Positions 16,613-25,415 of a DNA stretch of 64,000 nucleotides are shown one piece after another. Where the stretch lies: positions 434,001 to 498,000 of the forward strand of contig CAIKMD010000003.1 of the NCBI GenBank assembly GCA_903828515.1. Reading direction: 5' to 3'. The notes under the pieces are model-generated. The model was given only the letters and a program-made list of their open reading frames with translations. It was not told the DNA's origin and ran no database searches. The translations under genes were made by a program, and so were the position numbers. The number at the start of each line of letters is the position of its first letter. Positions within the stretch are counted from its first letter, which is position 1. The DNA is from an uncultured Rhodospirillales bacterium. Its GTDB lineage: Bacteria; Pseudomonadota; Alphaproteobacteria; ATCC43930; CGMCC-115725.

Positions 16613-16689
16613 TGGCGGACCCGACACGATTCGAACGTGCGACCCCTGCCTTCGGAGGGCAGTGCTCTATCCAGCTGAGCTACGGGTCC
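16613..16689 (-). tRNA. tRNA-Arg(CCG)
   Basis: A complete 77-base cloverleaf reads on the minus strand. The acceptor stem GGACCCG pairs with CGGGTCC; the D-arm is GCTC/GAGC. The anticodon stem CTGCC/GGCAG encloses the loop CTCCGAA, giving anticodon CCG (Arg, codon CGG). The T-arm is GCACG-TTCGAAT-CGTGT. The discriminator is G, and CCA is encoded (16613-16615). The gene stands alone with its own promoter upstream. Confidence 0.97.
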
Positions 16690-16699
16690 GTTGTCGCGG

Positions 16700-16728
16700 A
16701 CGATAGGCGAAGCCCTGTGCCCCTGCAA
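16700..16728 (-). promoter_or_regulatory. Sigma-70-like promoter of tRNA-Arg
   Basis: Reading the minus strand, TTGCAG (16728-16723) and TATCGT (16705-16700) are separated by exactly 17 bases. The -10 box ends 10 bases before the tRNA 5' end. Position and spacing fit a housekeeping promoter; the -10 box is a moderate match. Confidence 0.5.
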
Positions 16729-16805
16729 GGCGGAGGGCCTGCGGTCGCTGGCGCAGGGCGTGATGGTCACGCATAATCGGGTGAGCGAGCGGGGGAGAAT
16801 ATTCG

Positions 16806-17582
16806 ATGCGTTTGGCTGCTTTGATCATCGCGCTGCCAGTTGTCGCCGTGAGTGGGGTGCCGGGTTCTGCCGTCGCGCAGAGCAACCTGCTCGATCAGGG
16901 CAAGGGCCTGCTGGAGCAAATGGCGCCGGGCAAATCGAGCAGCCCCTCATCGGGCGGGGGCGTGAGCACGCTGACCACCGGCCAGGCGGATTCCGGTCTG
17001 CGCGAGGCGCTCAAGGTCGCGGCGCAAAAGACCATCGGCCAGGTCGGCAAGACCGATGGCTATAACAAGGACCCCTCGATCCATATTCCGTTGCCGGGGT
17101 CGCTCGAGAGCGCCAAGTCGACGCTCGACAAGATCGGCGCCGGCAGCGTGCTCGACGATCTCGAATTGAAGATGAACCGCGCGGCGGAAATCGCGGCGCC
17201 GAAGGCGATGAGCATCTTCACCGATGCGATCACGAAGATGAGCGTCAGCGACGCCAAAGGCATCGTGACCGGCCCGAACGACGCGGCGACCCAGTATTTC
17301 AAGCGCACCACGACGGGGTCGCTCACCCAGGCTTTCACCCCGATCGTTCACAACGCGCTCAGTCAGGTCGGGGCGGTCACGACCTATAACGCGGCGATGA
17401 AGCAGGTATCGTCATCGCCGCTCGGCGCGCTGGCCGGCGGCAATAAATTCGATCTCGATCAATACGCGGTCGGCAAGGCGCTCGACGGCATCTTTCACTA
17501 CATCGCCGCTCAGGAAGCCCAGATCCGCACCAACCCCGCCGCGCGGACGACCGCGCTGCTGAAGCAGGTTTTCGGTCGCTAG
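16806..17582 (+). CDS. DUF4197 family exported protein
   Basis: The 258-residue protein carries a signal peptide (LAALIIALPVVAVSGVPGSAVAQ). The DUF4197 hallmarks follow: GLREALKVAAQKTIGQVGKTDGYNKDPSIHIPLPGSL, then ELKMNRAAEIAAPKAMSIF, then DAATQYFKRTTTGSL, FDLDQYAVGKALDGIFHYIAAQE, and a terminal LLKQVFG. The family length is about 230-260. GGGGGAGA sits 8 bases before the ATG. Function is not known; it is probably a soluble periplasmic helical protein. It converges with the glycosyltransferase with a 4-base overlap. Confidence 0.9.
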   Translation: MRLAALIIALPVVAVSGVPGSAVAQSNLLDQGKGLLEQMAPGKSSSPSSGGGVSTLTTGQADSGLREALKVAAQKTIGQVGKTDGYNKDPSIHIPLPGSLESAKSTLDKIGAGSVLDDLELKMNRAAEIAAPKAMSIFTDAITKMSVSDAKGIVTGPNDAATQYFKRTTTGSLTQAFTPIVHNALSQVGAVTTYNAAMKQVSSSPLGALAGGNKFDLDQYAVGKALDGIFHYIAAQEAQIRTNPAARTTALLKQVFGR

Positions 17583-18448
17583 AACGCTTTCAGCAGCCGT
17601 CGCCCCAACACGGCGAAGAATCCAAAGCCGCGAAACGGCCACGCCAGAAGCGCGCGCAGCGACAGCGTCGCCGCGGTTTTGAGATCGCGCGCGTAGTAAG
17701 CCGACGCGGCTTCTTCGACCAGCAAGGTCGAATCGAATTTGCGGCCCGTGGCGAACGAGCGCCGATACCACGCCGCGCGATGCAGAAGGCGAATGCGCGC
17801 GGTCGACGTGGCGACGCTTGCCCGGCTCGGATCACCGCCTTTATGCACGATCGTCAGCACATCGCCGAGAACACCGAGCCGATGGCGCGGCAGATAGCGC
17901 ATCAGCCATTCCCAATCCTCGAGCCGTGGCAGGCCGGGATCGAGCGCACCGATTTCGGCGAAAACCGAGCGCCGGGCGAGCAGGGTCGAGCCCACGCCCA
18001 ATGGACAGCCCCAGACCAACGCGTCGATTCCGGCGTCGGCATCGGTCGGGCGAAATGCGCGCTTTTCGCCGGTGCGGTAATCGTGGATGACATAGCCGGT
18101 GATTCCCGCCGGGATGTCCGGTGTCGCGAGCAGGGCCGCCATCTGGATGGCGAGTTTTGTTGGCGCCCATTCGTCGTCGCTGTCGAGAAAGGCGATCCAA
18201 TCGCCGGTCGCCGCCGCCACGCCGGTATTGCGGGCGGCCGATGCACCCTGATTGGACGCATGGCGCAGCAGCCTTACGCCCAGCGTTTCGGCAACCGCGA
18301 CGGTGTCATCGGTCGAACAATCGTCGATCACGATGATCTCATGTGCTGCCAGGGTCTGGGCGCGCACGCTTGCCACCGCGCGCGCGATATCGGCGCGGCG
18401 GTTATAGGCCGGAATGATCACGGAAATCGTTTCGCTGGAGGCGGGCAT
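17579..18448 (-). CDS. Glycosyltransferase family 2
   Basis: The 289-residue GT-A protein starts MPASSETISVIIPAYNR. The family signs are IPAYNRRADIARAVASVRAQTL, the EIIVIDDCSTDDTV nucleotide-binding segment, NQGASAARNTGVAAATGDWIAFLDSDDEW with the metal-binding DSD, and a LEDWEWLMRYL acceptor segment. The C-terminus is rich in Leu and Ala (ATLSLRALLAWPF) and may associate with membrane. It diverges from the methyltransferase across 27 bases, and such pairs often act on cell-surface glycans; the sugar and acceptor cannot be read. Confidence 0.9.
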   Translation of the reverse strand: MPASSETISVIIPAYNRRADIARAVASVRAQTLAAHEIIVIDDCSTDDTVAVAETLGVRLLRHASNQGASAARNTGVAAATGDWIAFLDSDDEWAPTKLAIQMAALLATPDIPAGITGYVIHDYRTGEKRAFRPTDADAGIDALVWGCPLGVGSTLLARRSVFAEIGALDPGLPRLEDWEWLMRYLPRHRLGVLGDVLTIVHKGGDPSRASVATSTARIRLLHRAAWYRRSFATGRKFDSTLLVEEAASAYYARDLKTAATLSLRALLAWPFRGFGFFAVLGRRLLKAF

Positions 18449-18475
18449 CGCTCCGATCTTCTATAGTGGGGAACG

Positions 18476-19315
18476 ATGACGAGCAATGACGGCAATATCG
18501 ACCGTGAGACAGTCCGCGATTTCGGCGAGGAATGGCGGCGCTTCGACCAGAGCGGCGTCACGCGTCCCGAAATGGAACGCATGTTCGGCGAATATTTCGC
18601 CGTGTTTCCCTGGGATGCGCTGCCCGCCCACGCCGAGGGGTTTGATGCCGGTTGCGGCAGCGGTCGCTGGGCGGCGCTGATGGCGCCGCGCGTTGGCCGG
18701 CTGCATTGCCTCGACGCCAGTGAGACGGCACTGGCGGTGGCGCGGTCGCAACTCTCGCATCTGGGCAATGTCGATTTCACCGAGGCACCGATCGACGCGA
18801 TGCCGCTCGCCGATAACAGCCAGGATTTCGGCTACAGCCTCGGCGTGCTGCATCACCTGCCCGATCCCGCCGCCGGCCTTGCCGCGTGTGTCCGCAAGCT
18901 CAAGCCCGGCGCGCCGATGCAGGTCTACATCTATTACGCCTTCGACAACAAGCCGCTGTGGTTTGCCGTGTTGTGGCGGGTCAGCGACTGGATTCGCCGC
19001 GCGGTCTCGAAGGCGCCTTTCGCGGTGAAGTCGGTGCTGGCCGAGATCTTTGCCGCGCTGATCTATTGGCCGCTGGCGCGCGGCGCGCGCTTCGCCGAAC
19101 GCCGGGGCCGCAATGTCGCCAACTGGCCGCTCAGCGCCTATCGCTGGCGCAGCTATTACAGCATTCGCACCGACGCGCTCGATCGCTTCGGCACGCGATT
19201 GGAACATCGCCTGACACGCGCCCAGATCACCGCGATGATGGAGAAGGCCGGCCTGCGCGACATCCGCTTTTCCGATGCGGTACCGTTCTGGTGCGCCTCG
19301 GGCCGGAAGATTTAG
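18476..19315 (+). CDS. Class I SAM-dependent methyltransferase
   Basis: The 279-residue protein contains the SAM-binding motif I (GFDAGCGSGRWAALMAP, residues about 57-73), motif II (GRLHCLDASETALAVARSQ), and GYSLGVLHHLPDPAAGL around motif IV. These are typical of the UbiE/Methyltransf_11 branch. Its C-terminal half has long amphipathic helices with a KSVLAEIFAALIYWPLARGAR segment. Near the C-terminus comes WPLSAYRWRSYYSIRTDALDR. It diverges from the glycosyltransferase, and its 3' end overlaps the MetE-like gene by 4 bases. The methyl acceptor is unknown. Confidence 0.88.
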   Translation: MTSNDGNIDRETVRDFGEEWRRFDQSGVTRPEMERMFGEYFAVFPWDALPAHAEGFDAGCGSGRWAALMAPRVGRLHCLDASETALAVARSQLSHLGNVDFTEAPIDAMPLADNSQDFGYSLGVLHHLPDPAAGLAACVRKLKPGAPMQVYIYYAFDNKPLWFAVLWRVSDWIRRAVSKAPFAVKSVLAEIFAALIYWPLARGARFAERRGRNVANWPLSAYRWRSYYSIRTDALDRFGTRLEHRLTRAQITAMMEKAGLRDIRFSDAVPFWCASGRKI

Positions 19316-20349
19316 GCGCCCAGTTCGCGCCGCACGATCGCGGTGCCGGCGACCATCGCCTTAAGCTTTTCGAACGCGACGTCGCGCGCGAGATACTTCA
19401 TGCCGCAATCGGGCGCGATGACGAGCCGTTCCGCGCCGATATGCGGCAGGGCGCGGCGAATGCGCTGGGCCACGATCGCCGGCGTCTCGATCGTGTTGTC
19501 GGCAAGGTCGATCACGCCCAGCATCACGCTCTTGCCGGTGAGCTTTTCGAGAACGGCGCAATCGAGATTCGACTGTGCGGTCTCGATCGAAATCTGCTTG
19601 GCGGTCGAGCCGGCGAGTTCGGGGAGGAACGAATAACCCTCGGGCCGTTGTTTGACGAAGGCGGCATAGCCGAAACAAAGATGAACCACGGTCATGCCCG
19701 CGATGCCTTCGAGCGCGCGGTTCAGGGCGGCGACGCCGAATTCGCCGGCCTTGTCGGGCCGCGCCTGCATATAAGGTTCGTCGATCTGGACGATATCGGC
19801 GCCGGCGGCGAAGAGGTCTTTGATCTCCTCGTTGACCGCGATGGCGTAATCCATCGCCAGTTTGACTTCGTCCTTATAGAAATCATCCTGGGTCTGCATC
19901 GACATGGTGAAGGGCCCGGGCACGGTAATCTTGATCGCACGGTCGGTGTTGGCGCGCAGGAAGCGCACGTCGCGCGCCTCGACCGCGTGCTTGCGGCGCA
20001 CCGGTCCGACGATGCGCGGCACCGGCTGGGTCTTGCCCGGCGTGCGCGTCGGCGCTTGGCCGGGATTGTCGATATCGACGCCGTCGAGCGCGGTGGCAAA
20101 CCGGTTGGAATAACTCTCGCGACGCATTTCGCCGTCAGTGACGATATCGATGCCGGCACGTTCCTGATCGCGGATGGCAATCAGCGTCGCGTCGTCCTGG
20201 GCCGCTTCGAGGAATTCGGGCGCCACCCGCCAAAGATCGGTAAAGCGGACGCGCGGCGGCGCTACCGCACTCAGTCGCTGACGGTCGATCAGCCAGTCAG
20301 GCTGCGGATAGCTTCCGACCAAAGTCGTCGGCAACAATTTTGTCGCCAT
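19312..20349 (-). CDS. Cobalamin-independent methionine synthase (MetE) C-terminal domain-like protein
   Basis: The 345-residue protein aligns with only the catalytic C-terminal barrel of MetE, starting LLPTTLVGSYPQPDWLI. Zinc ligands are visible: His and Cys in VVHLCFGYAAF, Glu-rich DGEMRRESY, and Cys in LVIAPDCGMKYL. QIDEPYMQARPDKA holds the acidic DEP motif of the family. Such one-domain proteins may use methylated donors other than methyl-tetrahydrofolate triglutamate; full MetE is about 750 residues. It could be a methionine synthase paralogue or a methyltransferase of unknown donor. It is followed 14 bases upstream on the same strand by the lipoprotein hydrolase. Confidence 0.88.
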   Translation of the reverse strand: MATKLLPTTLVGSYPQPDWLIDRQRLSAVAPPRVRFTDLWRVAPEFLEAAQDDATLIAIRDQERAGIDIVTDGEMRRESYSNRFATALDGVDIDNPGQAPTRTPGKTQPVPRIVGPVRRKHAVEARDVRFLRANTDRAIKITVPGPFTMSMQTQDDFYKDEVKLAMDYAIAVNEEIKDLFAAGADIVQIDEPYMQARPDKAGEFGVAALNRALEGIAGMTVVHLCFGYAAFVKQRPEGYSFLPELAGSTAKQISIETAQSNLDCAVLEKLTGKSVMLGVIDLADNTIETPAIVAQRIRRALPHIGAERLVIAPDCGMKYLARDVAFEKLKAMVAGTAIVRRELGA

Positions 20350-20363
20350 GCGTGTTCCCCCTT

Positions 20364-21383
20364 CTACCCGCGGGCTTTGGGTTCCAGCACCTGTGCCGCG
20401 CGCAAATCGGCGCCCGAGGGCAACGGCGCATTGGCGGTGAGAACCCAGCTCGCAACGTCGTCGATTACCGTCTTCGCTTCGAGATCGCGCAGCAGCATGT
20501 GATAGCCCTGGTCATAATAGGCGATCACGCGTTGGCCCGGCGCCGCTTCCGGCAGCGTCGCGATGTATTTCTTGACCGGTTCGGCCGGGACCACCTCGTC
20601 ATGCGCCCCGTAGAGGATCAGCGTGCGGGTTTTCGCTTGCGCCGCCGCTGCCAGTGCCTCGCTCATCAGATCGACCAGACCCGAAATGGTCGAAACCTTT
20701 GTGCCCTTGATCACCAGCGGGTCGCGCGACAACGCGCGCAGCATCTCGATATTGTCGGATGGCTGAATGTGAAGCCCCTGACCGGTCAGCACCCAACGCG
20801 GCGCGATCGCGTCGACCGCCCACAACGTGGTGCGCACGAAGACGTTCATCGTCTGGCGACCCCACACCGCCGGCGCCACCAGGATGGTGCCGTCGACCTG
20901 CGGTTTCTCGGCGCCTGCTGTCCCTGCCTCGGCGGTGATCACCACGGCGCCGCCCATGCTCTCGCCGAGCAGATAGAGCGGCGTGTGCGGATAACGTTCG
21001 CGCAACAGCCGCGTCACCGCCGTGAGATCGGAATCGAGCAGATAGGTGCCGGCCCAACTGCCGGGATCGGGGGCGGCGCCAAAGCCGCGCTGGTCATAGG
21101 CATAGGTCGCGATGCCTTGCTCGGCCCATTGAGGACCCGGCCCGGCAAAGGCGTGGGAATAGTCGTTGAAGCCGTGAATGGCGAGGATCACCGCTTTGAC
21201 CGGACCGGTCGGGATCCAGCTCGTCATCGGCAAGCGCATGCCGTCATTGGCGACGAATTCGGTTTGGGTCAGCTCGGGTTTGATCGTCTTGGTCGCGGTC
21301 ATCGAAATCGGCTCGGGGCTGGCACAGGCGATCAGGGTCGCGGTCAGGGCGGCTGCGGCGAGAAACCCGCCGGCGCGTCTCAC
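20364..21383 (-). CDS. Lipoprotein alpha/beta hydrolase (monoacylglycerol-lipase-like)
   Basis: The 339-residue protein starts at GTG 21383, whose last two bases overlap the TGA of the ABC ATPase (GTGA). This start gives a lipoprotein signal: RRAGGFLAAAALTATLIAC, with lipobox LIAC. The hydrolase core has the nucleophile elbow GESMGGAVV, the acid in LILYGAHDEVVPAEPV, and the final His in GYHMLLRD. ILAIHGFNDYSHAF supplies the oxyanion hole. The match is to monoacylglycerol lipases (Hydrolase_4). It is anchored to a membrane and translationally coupled to the ATPase. Confidence 0.88.
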   Translation of the reverse strand: MRRAGGFLAAAALTATLIACASPEPISMTATKTIKPELTQTEFVANDGMRLPMTSWIPTGPVKAVILAIHGFNDYSHAFAGPGPQWAEQGIATYAYDQRGFGAAPDPGSWAGTYLLDSDLTAVTRLLRERYPHTPLYLLGESMGGAVVITAEAGTAGAEKPQVDGTILVAPAVWGRQTMNVFVRTTLWAVDAIAPRWVLTGQGLHIQPSDNIEMLRALSRDPLVIKGTKVSTISGLVDLMSEALAAAAQAKTRTLILYGAHDEVVPAEPVKKYIATLPEAAPGQRVIAYYDQGYHMLLRDLEAKTVIDDVASWVLTANAPLPSGADLRAAQVLEPKARG

Positions 21384-22363
21384 GGCTTCGCTCCGGCGCG
21401 GGTCAGTTGCAGGAAAATATCTTCGAGGTCGGATTCCTGGATGGAGACATCGCGGATGATCAGCCCTTGCGCGGCGATCGCGGCGAAGATCGTCGCCAAT
21501 TGGGTGCGCGACGGCGTGTAGCGCAGCGCGAGCTTGTCCGGTGCCGCCAAAGTCATGCCCAAAGCGGCGAGGCTCGCCGGCACGACGTCGATCGGCGCGA
21601 CCAGGGCAAAGCTGATGCTCTTGTCGTCGACCCGGCTCAACAGCGCGGCGGTGGTGTCGCACGCGACGAGATGCCCGTGATCGATGATGGCGATGCGATC
21701 GCAGAGTTCTTGTGCTTCCTCAAGGTAATGGGTGGTGAGAAGGATGGTGCAACCGCGGCTGCGCAGGTCGCGCACCATGGCCCAGAGATGCTGGCGCAAC
21801 TCGACATCGACGCCGGCGGTGGGCTCGTCCAGCACCAGCACCGGCGGGTTGTGCACCATCGCCTTGGCGACCATCAGGCGGCGCTTCATGCCGCCCGAGA
21901 GCGATCGCGCCGGCGCATCGGCCTTGTCCGACAATGCGACCATGCCGAGAATGACGTCGGTGCGCCGCTCGCGCTTCGGCACGCCATAGAAACCGGCATG
22001 CATTTCCAGCAATTCGCGCGGGCTGAAAAAAGAGTCGAGGACGATTTCCTGCGGCACGATGCCGATGGCGCCGCGCGACTGGCGCGGCTCGCGGTCGATG
22101 TCGATGCCCCAGATTTTCACCTCGCCGCCGGTCTTGATGACCAGACCGGCGAGGATGTTGATGAGCGTCGACTTGCCCGCGCCGTTGGGCCCGAGCAGCC
22201 CGAAAATCGATCCGCGCGGAATCGCCAGATCGATCCCGTCCAGCGCCCGGGTCGTCTTGCTATCGCGGGTATAGATTTTGGTCAGGCCCCTGACCTCGAC
22301 CGCGAGGTCGGGCGGCGCGGCGGCGCTATCGAAATACGTTGGGGAAATTGTGGTGGTGGTCAT
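21380..22363 (-). CDS. ABC-2-type transporter ATP-binding protein (DrrA-like), no permease adjacent
   Basis: The protein is 327 residues from ATG 22363 (MTTTTISPTYFD); an ATG at 22390 is also possible and neither has a good ribosome site. All ATPase motifs are present: Walker A GPNGAGKST, Q-loop GIVPQEIVLDSFFSPREL, signature LSGGMKRR, Walker B VLVLDEPTAGVD, and switch His in TTHYLEE. The C-terminal extension after about residue 240 (SISFALVAPIDV...) resembles the DUF4162-like domain of drug or Na+ exporter ATPases. Usually the permease follows; here the next gene is a lipoprotein hydrolase. Confidence 0.9.
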   Translation of the reverse strand: MTTTTISPTYFDSAAAPPDLAVEVRGLTKIYTRDSKTTRALDGIDLAIPRGSIFGLLGPNGAGKSTLINILAGLVIKTGGEVKIWGIDIDREPRQSRGAIGIVPQEIVLDSFFSPRELLEMHAGFYGVPKRERRTDVILGMVALSDKADAPARSLSGGMKRRLMVAKAMVHNPPVLVLDEPTAGVDVELRQHLWAMVRDLRSRGCTILLTTHYLEEAQELCDRIAIIDHGHLVACDTTAALLSRVDDKSISFALVAPIDVVPASLAALGMTLAAPDKLALRYTPSRTQLATIFAAIAAQGLIIRDVSIQESDLEDIFLQLTRAGAKP

Positions 22364-22416
22364 TGATTGTACAGTCGCAATGGGTATCATCGGCGCGGCA
22401 GCGGGGTCAACGAGCG

Positions 22417-22590
22417 ATGCAGCCCTTCGAAACGATCTACGTCGACGAAAATGTTGCCGCCTGTAATGGCGGCGGTGGACCCTTGGGCCACCCACGGGTT
22501 TTCCTCAATCTGGCCGTCGAGAGCAAGGTCGAATGTCCGTATTGCTCGCGGCTTTTCCTCCGCCGGCCCGAATCCGCGCCGAAACCCTGA
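22417..22590 (+). CDS. Zinc-finger CHCC domain protein (NDUFS6-like)
   Basis: The 57-residue protein MQPFETIYVDENVAACNGG has the CHCC zinc-binding pattern: Cys in AACNGG, His in LGHPRVFLNL, and the pair in VECPYCSRLF. It belongs to the zf-CHCC family (COG4391), the bacterial relative of the mitochondrial complex I subunit NDUFS6. The length (about 60) matches alphaproteobacterial members, which often precede polA or lie near respiratory or translation genes. The start at 22417 is chosen because the upstream residues of the longer open frame are not part of the family. polA starts 12 bases downstream. Confidence 0.88.
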   Translation: MQPFETIYVDENVAACNGGGGPLGHPRVFLNLAVESKVECPYCSRLFLRRPESAPKP

Positions 22591-22602
22591 TCGGCGGCCT
22601 CG

Positions 22603-25413
22603 GTGGCTCAGCCTAAACACGTCTATCTGATCGACGGCTCCGGCTTCATTTTCCGCGCCTATCACGCGATGCCGCCGCTGAACCGTCCGGATGGGACGCC
22701 CGTCGGTGCGGTGCTGGGGTTTTCCAGCATGATCCTGAAGCTGCTGGACGATACCGACGCCGACCACATCGCGGTGGTGTTCGATAGCGCCCGCCTGACG
22801 TTCCGGAACCGCATCTACGACCAATACAAGGCCCATCGGCCCGAGCCGCCCGAGGACCTGATCCCGCAATTCAAGATCGTGCGCGAGGCGACCGATGCCT
22901 TCGGCATCTGCCGGATCGAACAGCCGGATTTCGAGGCTGATGACCTGATTGCGACCTATGCGCGCGAGGCCGTCGAACAGGGCGCCACGGTGACGATCGT
23001 CTCGTCCGACAAGGATTTAATGCAGCTCGTGTCGGATCGCGTGGCGATGCTCGATCCGATGAAGATGAAGGCGATCGGCGCGGCCGAGGTATTCGAGAAA
23101 TTCGGCGTCGGTCCCGACAAGGTGGTCGAGGTTCAGTCCCTCATCGGCGACAGCACGGACAATGTACCCGGTGTGCCGGGCATCGGCCCCAAGACCGCCG
23201 CCGAACTGATCATTGCCTATGGCGATCTCGAAAACGTCCTCAGTCACGCCAACGAGATCAAACAGCCGAAGCGTCGCCAGTCCCTGATCGATTTCGCCGA
23301 CCAGGCGCGTCTGTCGAAACGGCTGGTACAGCTCGACGCCAACGTGCCGCTGCCGGTCCCGCTCGCCGACCTGGCGGTCAAGCCGATGGACGCGGCCAAG
23401 GTCACGGCGTTCCTGCAGCAGCAGAATTTTCGCTCGCTGCTGGCGCGGCTCGCCGGCCGGCTCGGCGGCTCGCCCACACAATCGGCGGTCGTGGTTGCCG
23501 AAGGAGCAGCGCCCGCTGTTACGGCTGCTGCGTCGGCGTCGAGCGCTGCCGCGCTCGCCGATGCCAAGCCGAATTACGAACTGGTTCAGGACCTCGCCCA
23601 TCTCGATCGCTGGATCGAAGCCGCGCGCAGCCAGGGATATCTGGCGATCGATACCGAGACGACGTCACTCGATCATGCCTTGGCCGAATTGGTCGGCGTC
23701 TCGATGGCGCTCGCACCCGGCCGGGCCTGCTATATCCCGGTTGGCCACCGCGCGGCCGGCGAAGGAACCCTCGATCTCGCCAATACCGGTGCGACGCCGC
23801 AGCAGATTCCGCTCGACGAAGCGATCGCGCGGTTGAAGCCCCTGCTTGAAGACCCGAGCGTCCTCAAGATCGGCCAGAACATCAAATACGATCTCGCCGT
23901 GCTCGCCAATTACGGCATCGCGGTCGGACCGATCGATTGCACGATGCTGATTTCCTTCGTGCTCGAAGCTGGCGCGCATGGGCATGGGCTCGACGAATTG
24001 TCGCTCATGCATTTCGGCCACGAGACGATCAAGTACAAGGATGTCGCCGGTACCGGTAAATCGCATATCGGCTTTGCTGCGGTGCCGCTCGAAAAAGCGC
24101 GCGATTACTCCGGCGAAGACGCCGACTATACGCTGCGCCTGCACAAGCTCCTGAAGCCGCGACTTTTCGAGCAGCACATGCTCGGCTTTTACGAAACCAT
24201 CGAGCGGCCGCTGGTGCCGGTGGTGGCCGCCATGGAGGCGGCGGGCATCCGCGTCGACCGCGAGGAACTCAACCGCCTGTCGCAGGATTTCGCCGCGCGT
24301 CTGGTGAAACTCGAAAGCGAGATTCACAAGCTCGCCGGCCACCCGTTCAACATCGGTTCGCCCAAGCAACTGGGCGAGGTGCTGTTCGACGAATTGAGCC
24401 TGGGCGGCGGCAAGAAGAACAAGACCGGCGCTTACGGTACCGATGCCGGGGTGCTTGAGGAACTTGCGCTCACGCACGAACTGCCGGCGCGGGTGCTCGA
24501 TTGGCGACAGTTGGCGAAGCTGAAGAGCACCTATACCGACGCGTTGCTCGAACAGATCAATCCGCGTACCGGCCGCGTTCATACCAGCTTCTCGCTCGTC
24601 GGTGCGGCGACCGGACGGCTTTCCTCGACCGATCCCAATCTCCAAAATATTCCGATCCGTACCGAGGAAGGCCGCAAGATCCGCCGCGCCTTCGTCGCCG
24701 AAAAAGGTCATGTGCTGATCTCGGCCGATTACAGCCAGATCGAATTGCGCCTCGCCGCGCATGTCGCCGGCATCGATGCCCTGAAAGAAGCGTTCCAGGC
24801 CGGTGCCGACATTCATGCGATGACGGCGAGCGAGGTCTTCGGCGTGCCGATGGCGAAGATGGACGCCGAAACGCGCCGCCGCGCCAAGGCGATCAATTTC
24901 GGCATCATCTACGGCATCAGCGGTTTCGGTCTTGCCCAGCAACTCGGCATCCCGCAAGGCGAGGCCAGCGATTACATCAAACGCTATTTCCAGCGTTTCC
25001 CCGGCATCCGCGATTACATGGAGCGGATGAAGCAATTCGCGCGCGACCATGGTTATGTCGAAACCATTTTCGGCCGGCGCGTTCATGTGCCGGGCATCAA
25101 GGACAGCAATCCGGCGCGGCGCAATTTCTCCGAACGCGCGGCGATCAACGCGCCGCTTCAGGGGTCGGCCGCCGACATCATCAAACGCGCGATGCGGCGC
25201 ATCCCGCCCGCGCTGGCAAAGGCCGGGCTCAAGGCCCGCATGCTGCTTCAGGTTCATGACGAACTGGTGTTCGAGGCATCGGAAGCCGAAGCGGACGCGG
25301 TGCGCCAGCTCGCCAAGGACGTCATGGAAGGCGCCTGTGCGCCGTTCCTGACGTTATCGGTGCCGCTGGTGGTCGAGACCGGCGCCGCGAAAAATTGGGA
25401 AGAGGCGCATTAG
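22603..25413 (+). CDS. polA: DNA polymerase I
   Basis: The 936-residue protein has all three domains. The 5' nuclease (residues 1-290) starts KHVYLIDGSGFIFRAYHAMP, with SSDKDLMQL and GDSTDNVPGVPGIGPKTAAEL. The 3'-5' exonuclease-like domain (about 325-520) keeps AIDTETTSLD, IGQNIKYDLAVL and YSGEDADYTLRL, so proofreading residues appear intact. The polymerase domain (about 530-936) has ISADYSQIELRL, the O-helix RRAKAINFGIIYG, and VHDELVFE. It fills gaps in repair and removes RNA primers. The start is a GTG (22603), 12 bases after the CHCC gene, which suggests co-transcription. Confidence 0.97.
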   Translation: MAQPKHVYLIDGSGFIFRAYHAMPPLNRPDGTPVGAVLGFSSMILKLLDDTDADHIAVVFDSARLTFRNRIYDQYKAHRPEPPEDLIPQFKIVREATDAFGICRIEQPDFEADDLIATYAREAVEQGATVTIVSSDKDLMQLVSDRVAMLDPMKMKAIGAAEVFEKFGVGPDKVVEVQSLIGDSTDNVPGVPGIGPKTAAELIIAYGDLENVLSHANEIKQPKRRQSLIDFADQARLSKRLVQLDANVPLPVPLADLAVKPMDAAKVTAFLQQQNFRSLLARLAGRLGGSPTQSAVVVAEGAAPAVTAAASASSAAALADAKPNYELVQDLAHLDRWIEAARSQGYLAIDTETTSLDHALAELVGVSMALAPGRACYIPVGHRAAGEGTLDLANTGATPQQIPLDEAIARLKPLLEDPSVLKIGQNIKYDLAVLANYGIAVGPIDCTMLISFVLEAGAHGHGLDELSLMHFGHETIKYKDVAGTGKSHIGFAAVPLEKARDYSGEDADYTLRLHKLLKPRLFEQHMLGFYETIERPLVPVVAAMEAAGIRVDREELNRLSQDFAARLVKLESEIHKLAGHPFNIGSPKQLGEVLFDELSLGGGKKNKTGAYGTDAGVLEELALTHELPARVLDWRQLAKLKSTYTDALLEQINPRTGRVHTSFSLVGAATGRLSSTDPNLQNIPIRTEEGRKIRRAFVAEKGHVLISADYSQIELRLAAHVAGIDALKEAFQAGADIHAMTASEVFGVPMAKMDAETRRRAKAINFGIIYGISGFGLAQQLGIPQGEASDYIKRYFQRFPGIRDYMERMKQFARDHGYVETIFGRRVHVPGIKDSNPARRNFSERAAINAPLQGSAADIIKRAMRRIPPALAKAGLKARMLLQVHDELVFEASEAEADAVRQLAKDVMEGACAPFLTLSVPLVVETGAAKNWEEAH

Positions 25414-25415
25414 CC

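Noticed and set aside
16613-16689. tRNA-Arg as an integration site (island at 15304-16612)
   Set aside because: No second copy of the tRNA 3' end and no integrase was seen; the small genes nearby can be explained without a mobile element.
23665-25257. Long antisense frame opposite polA (and similar ones opposite addB and pckG)
   Set aside because: High-GC codon bias opens the antisense frames; their sequences are Arg/His/Gln-rich with no recognisable domain.
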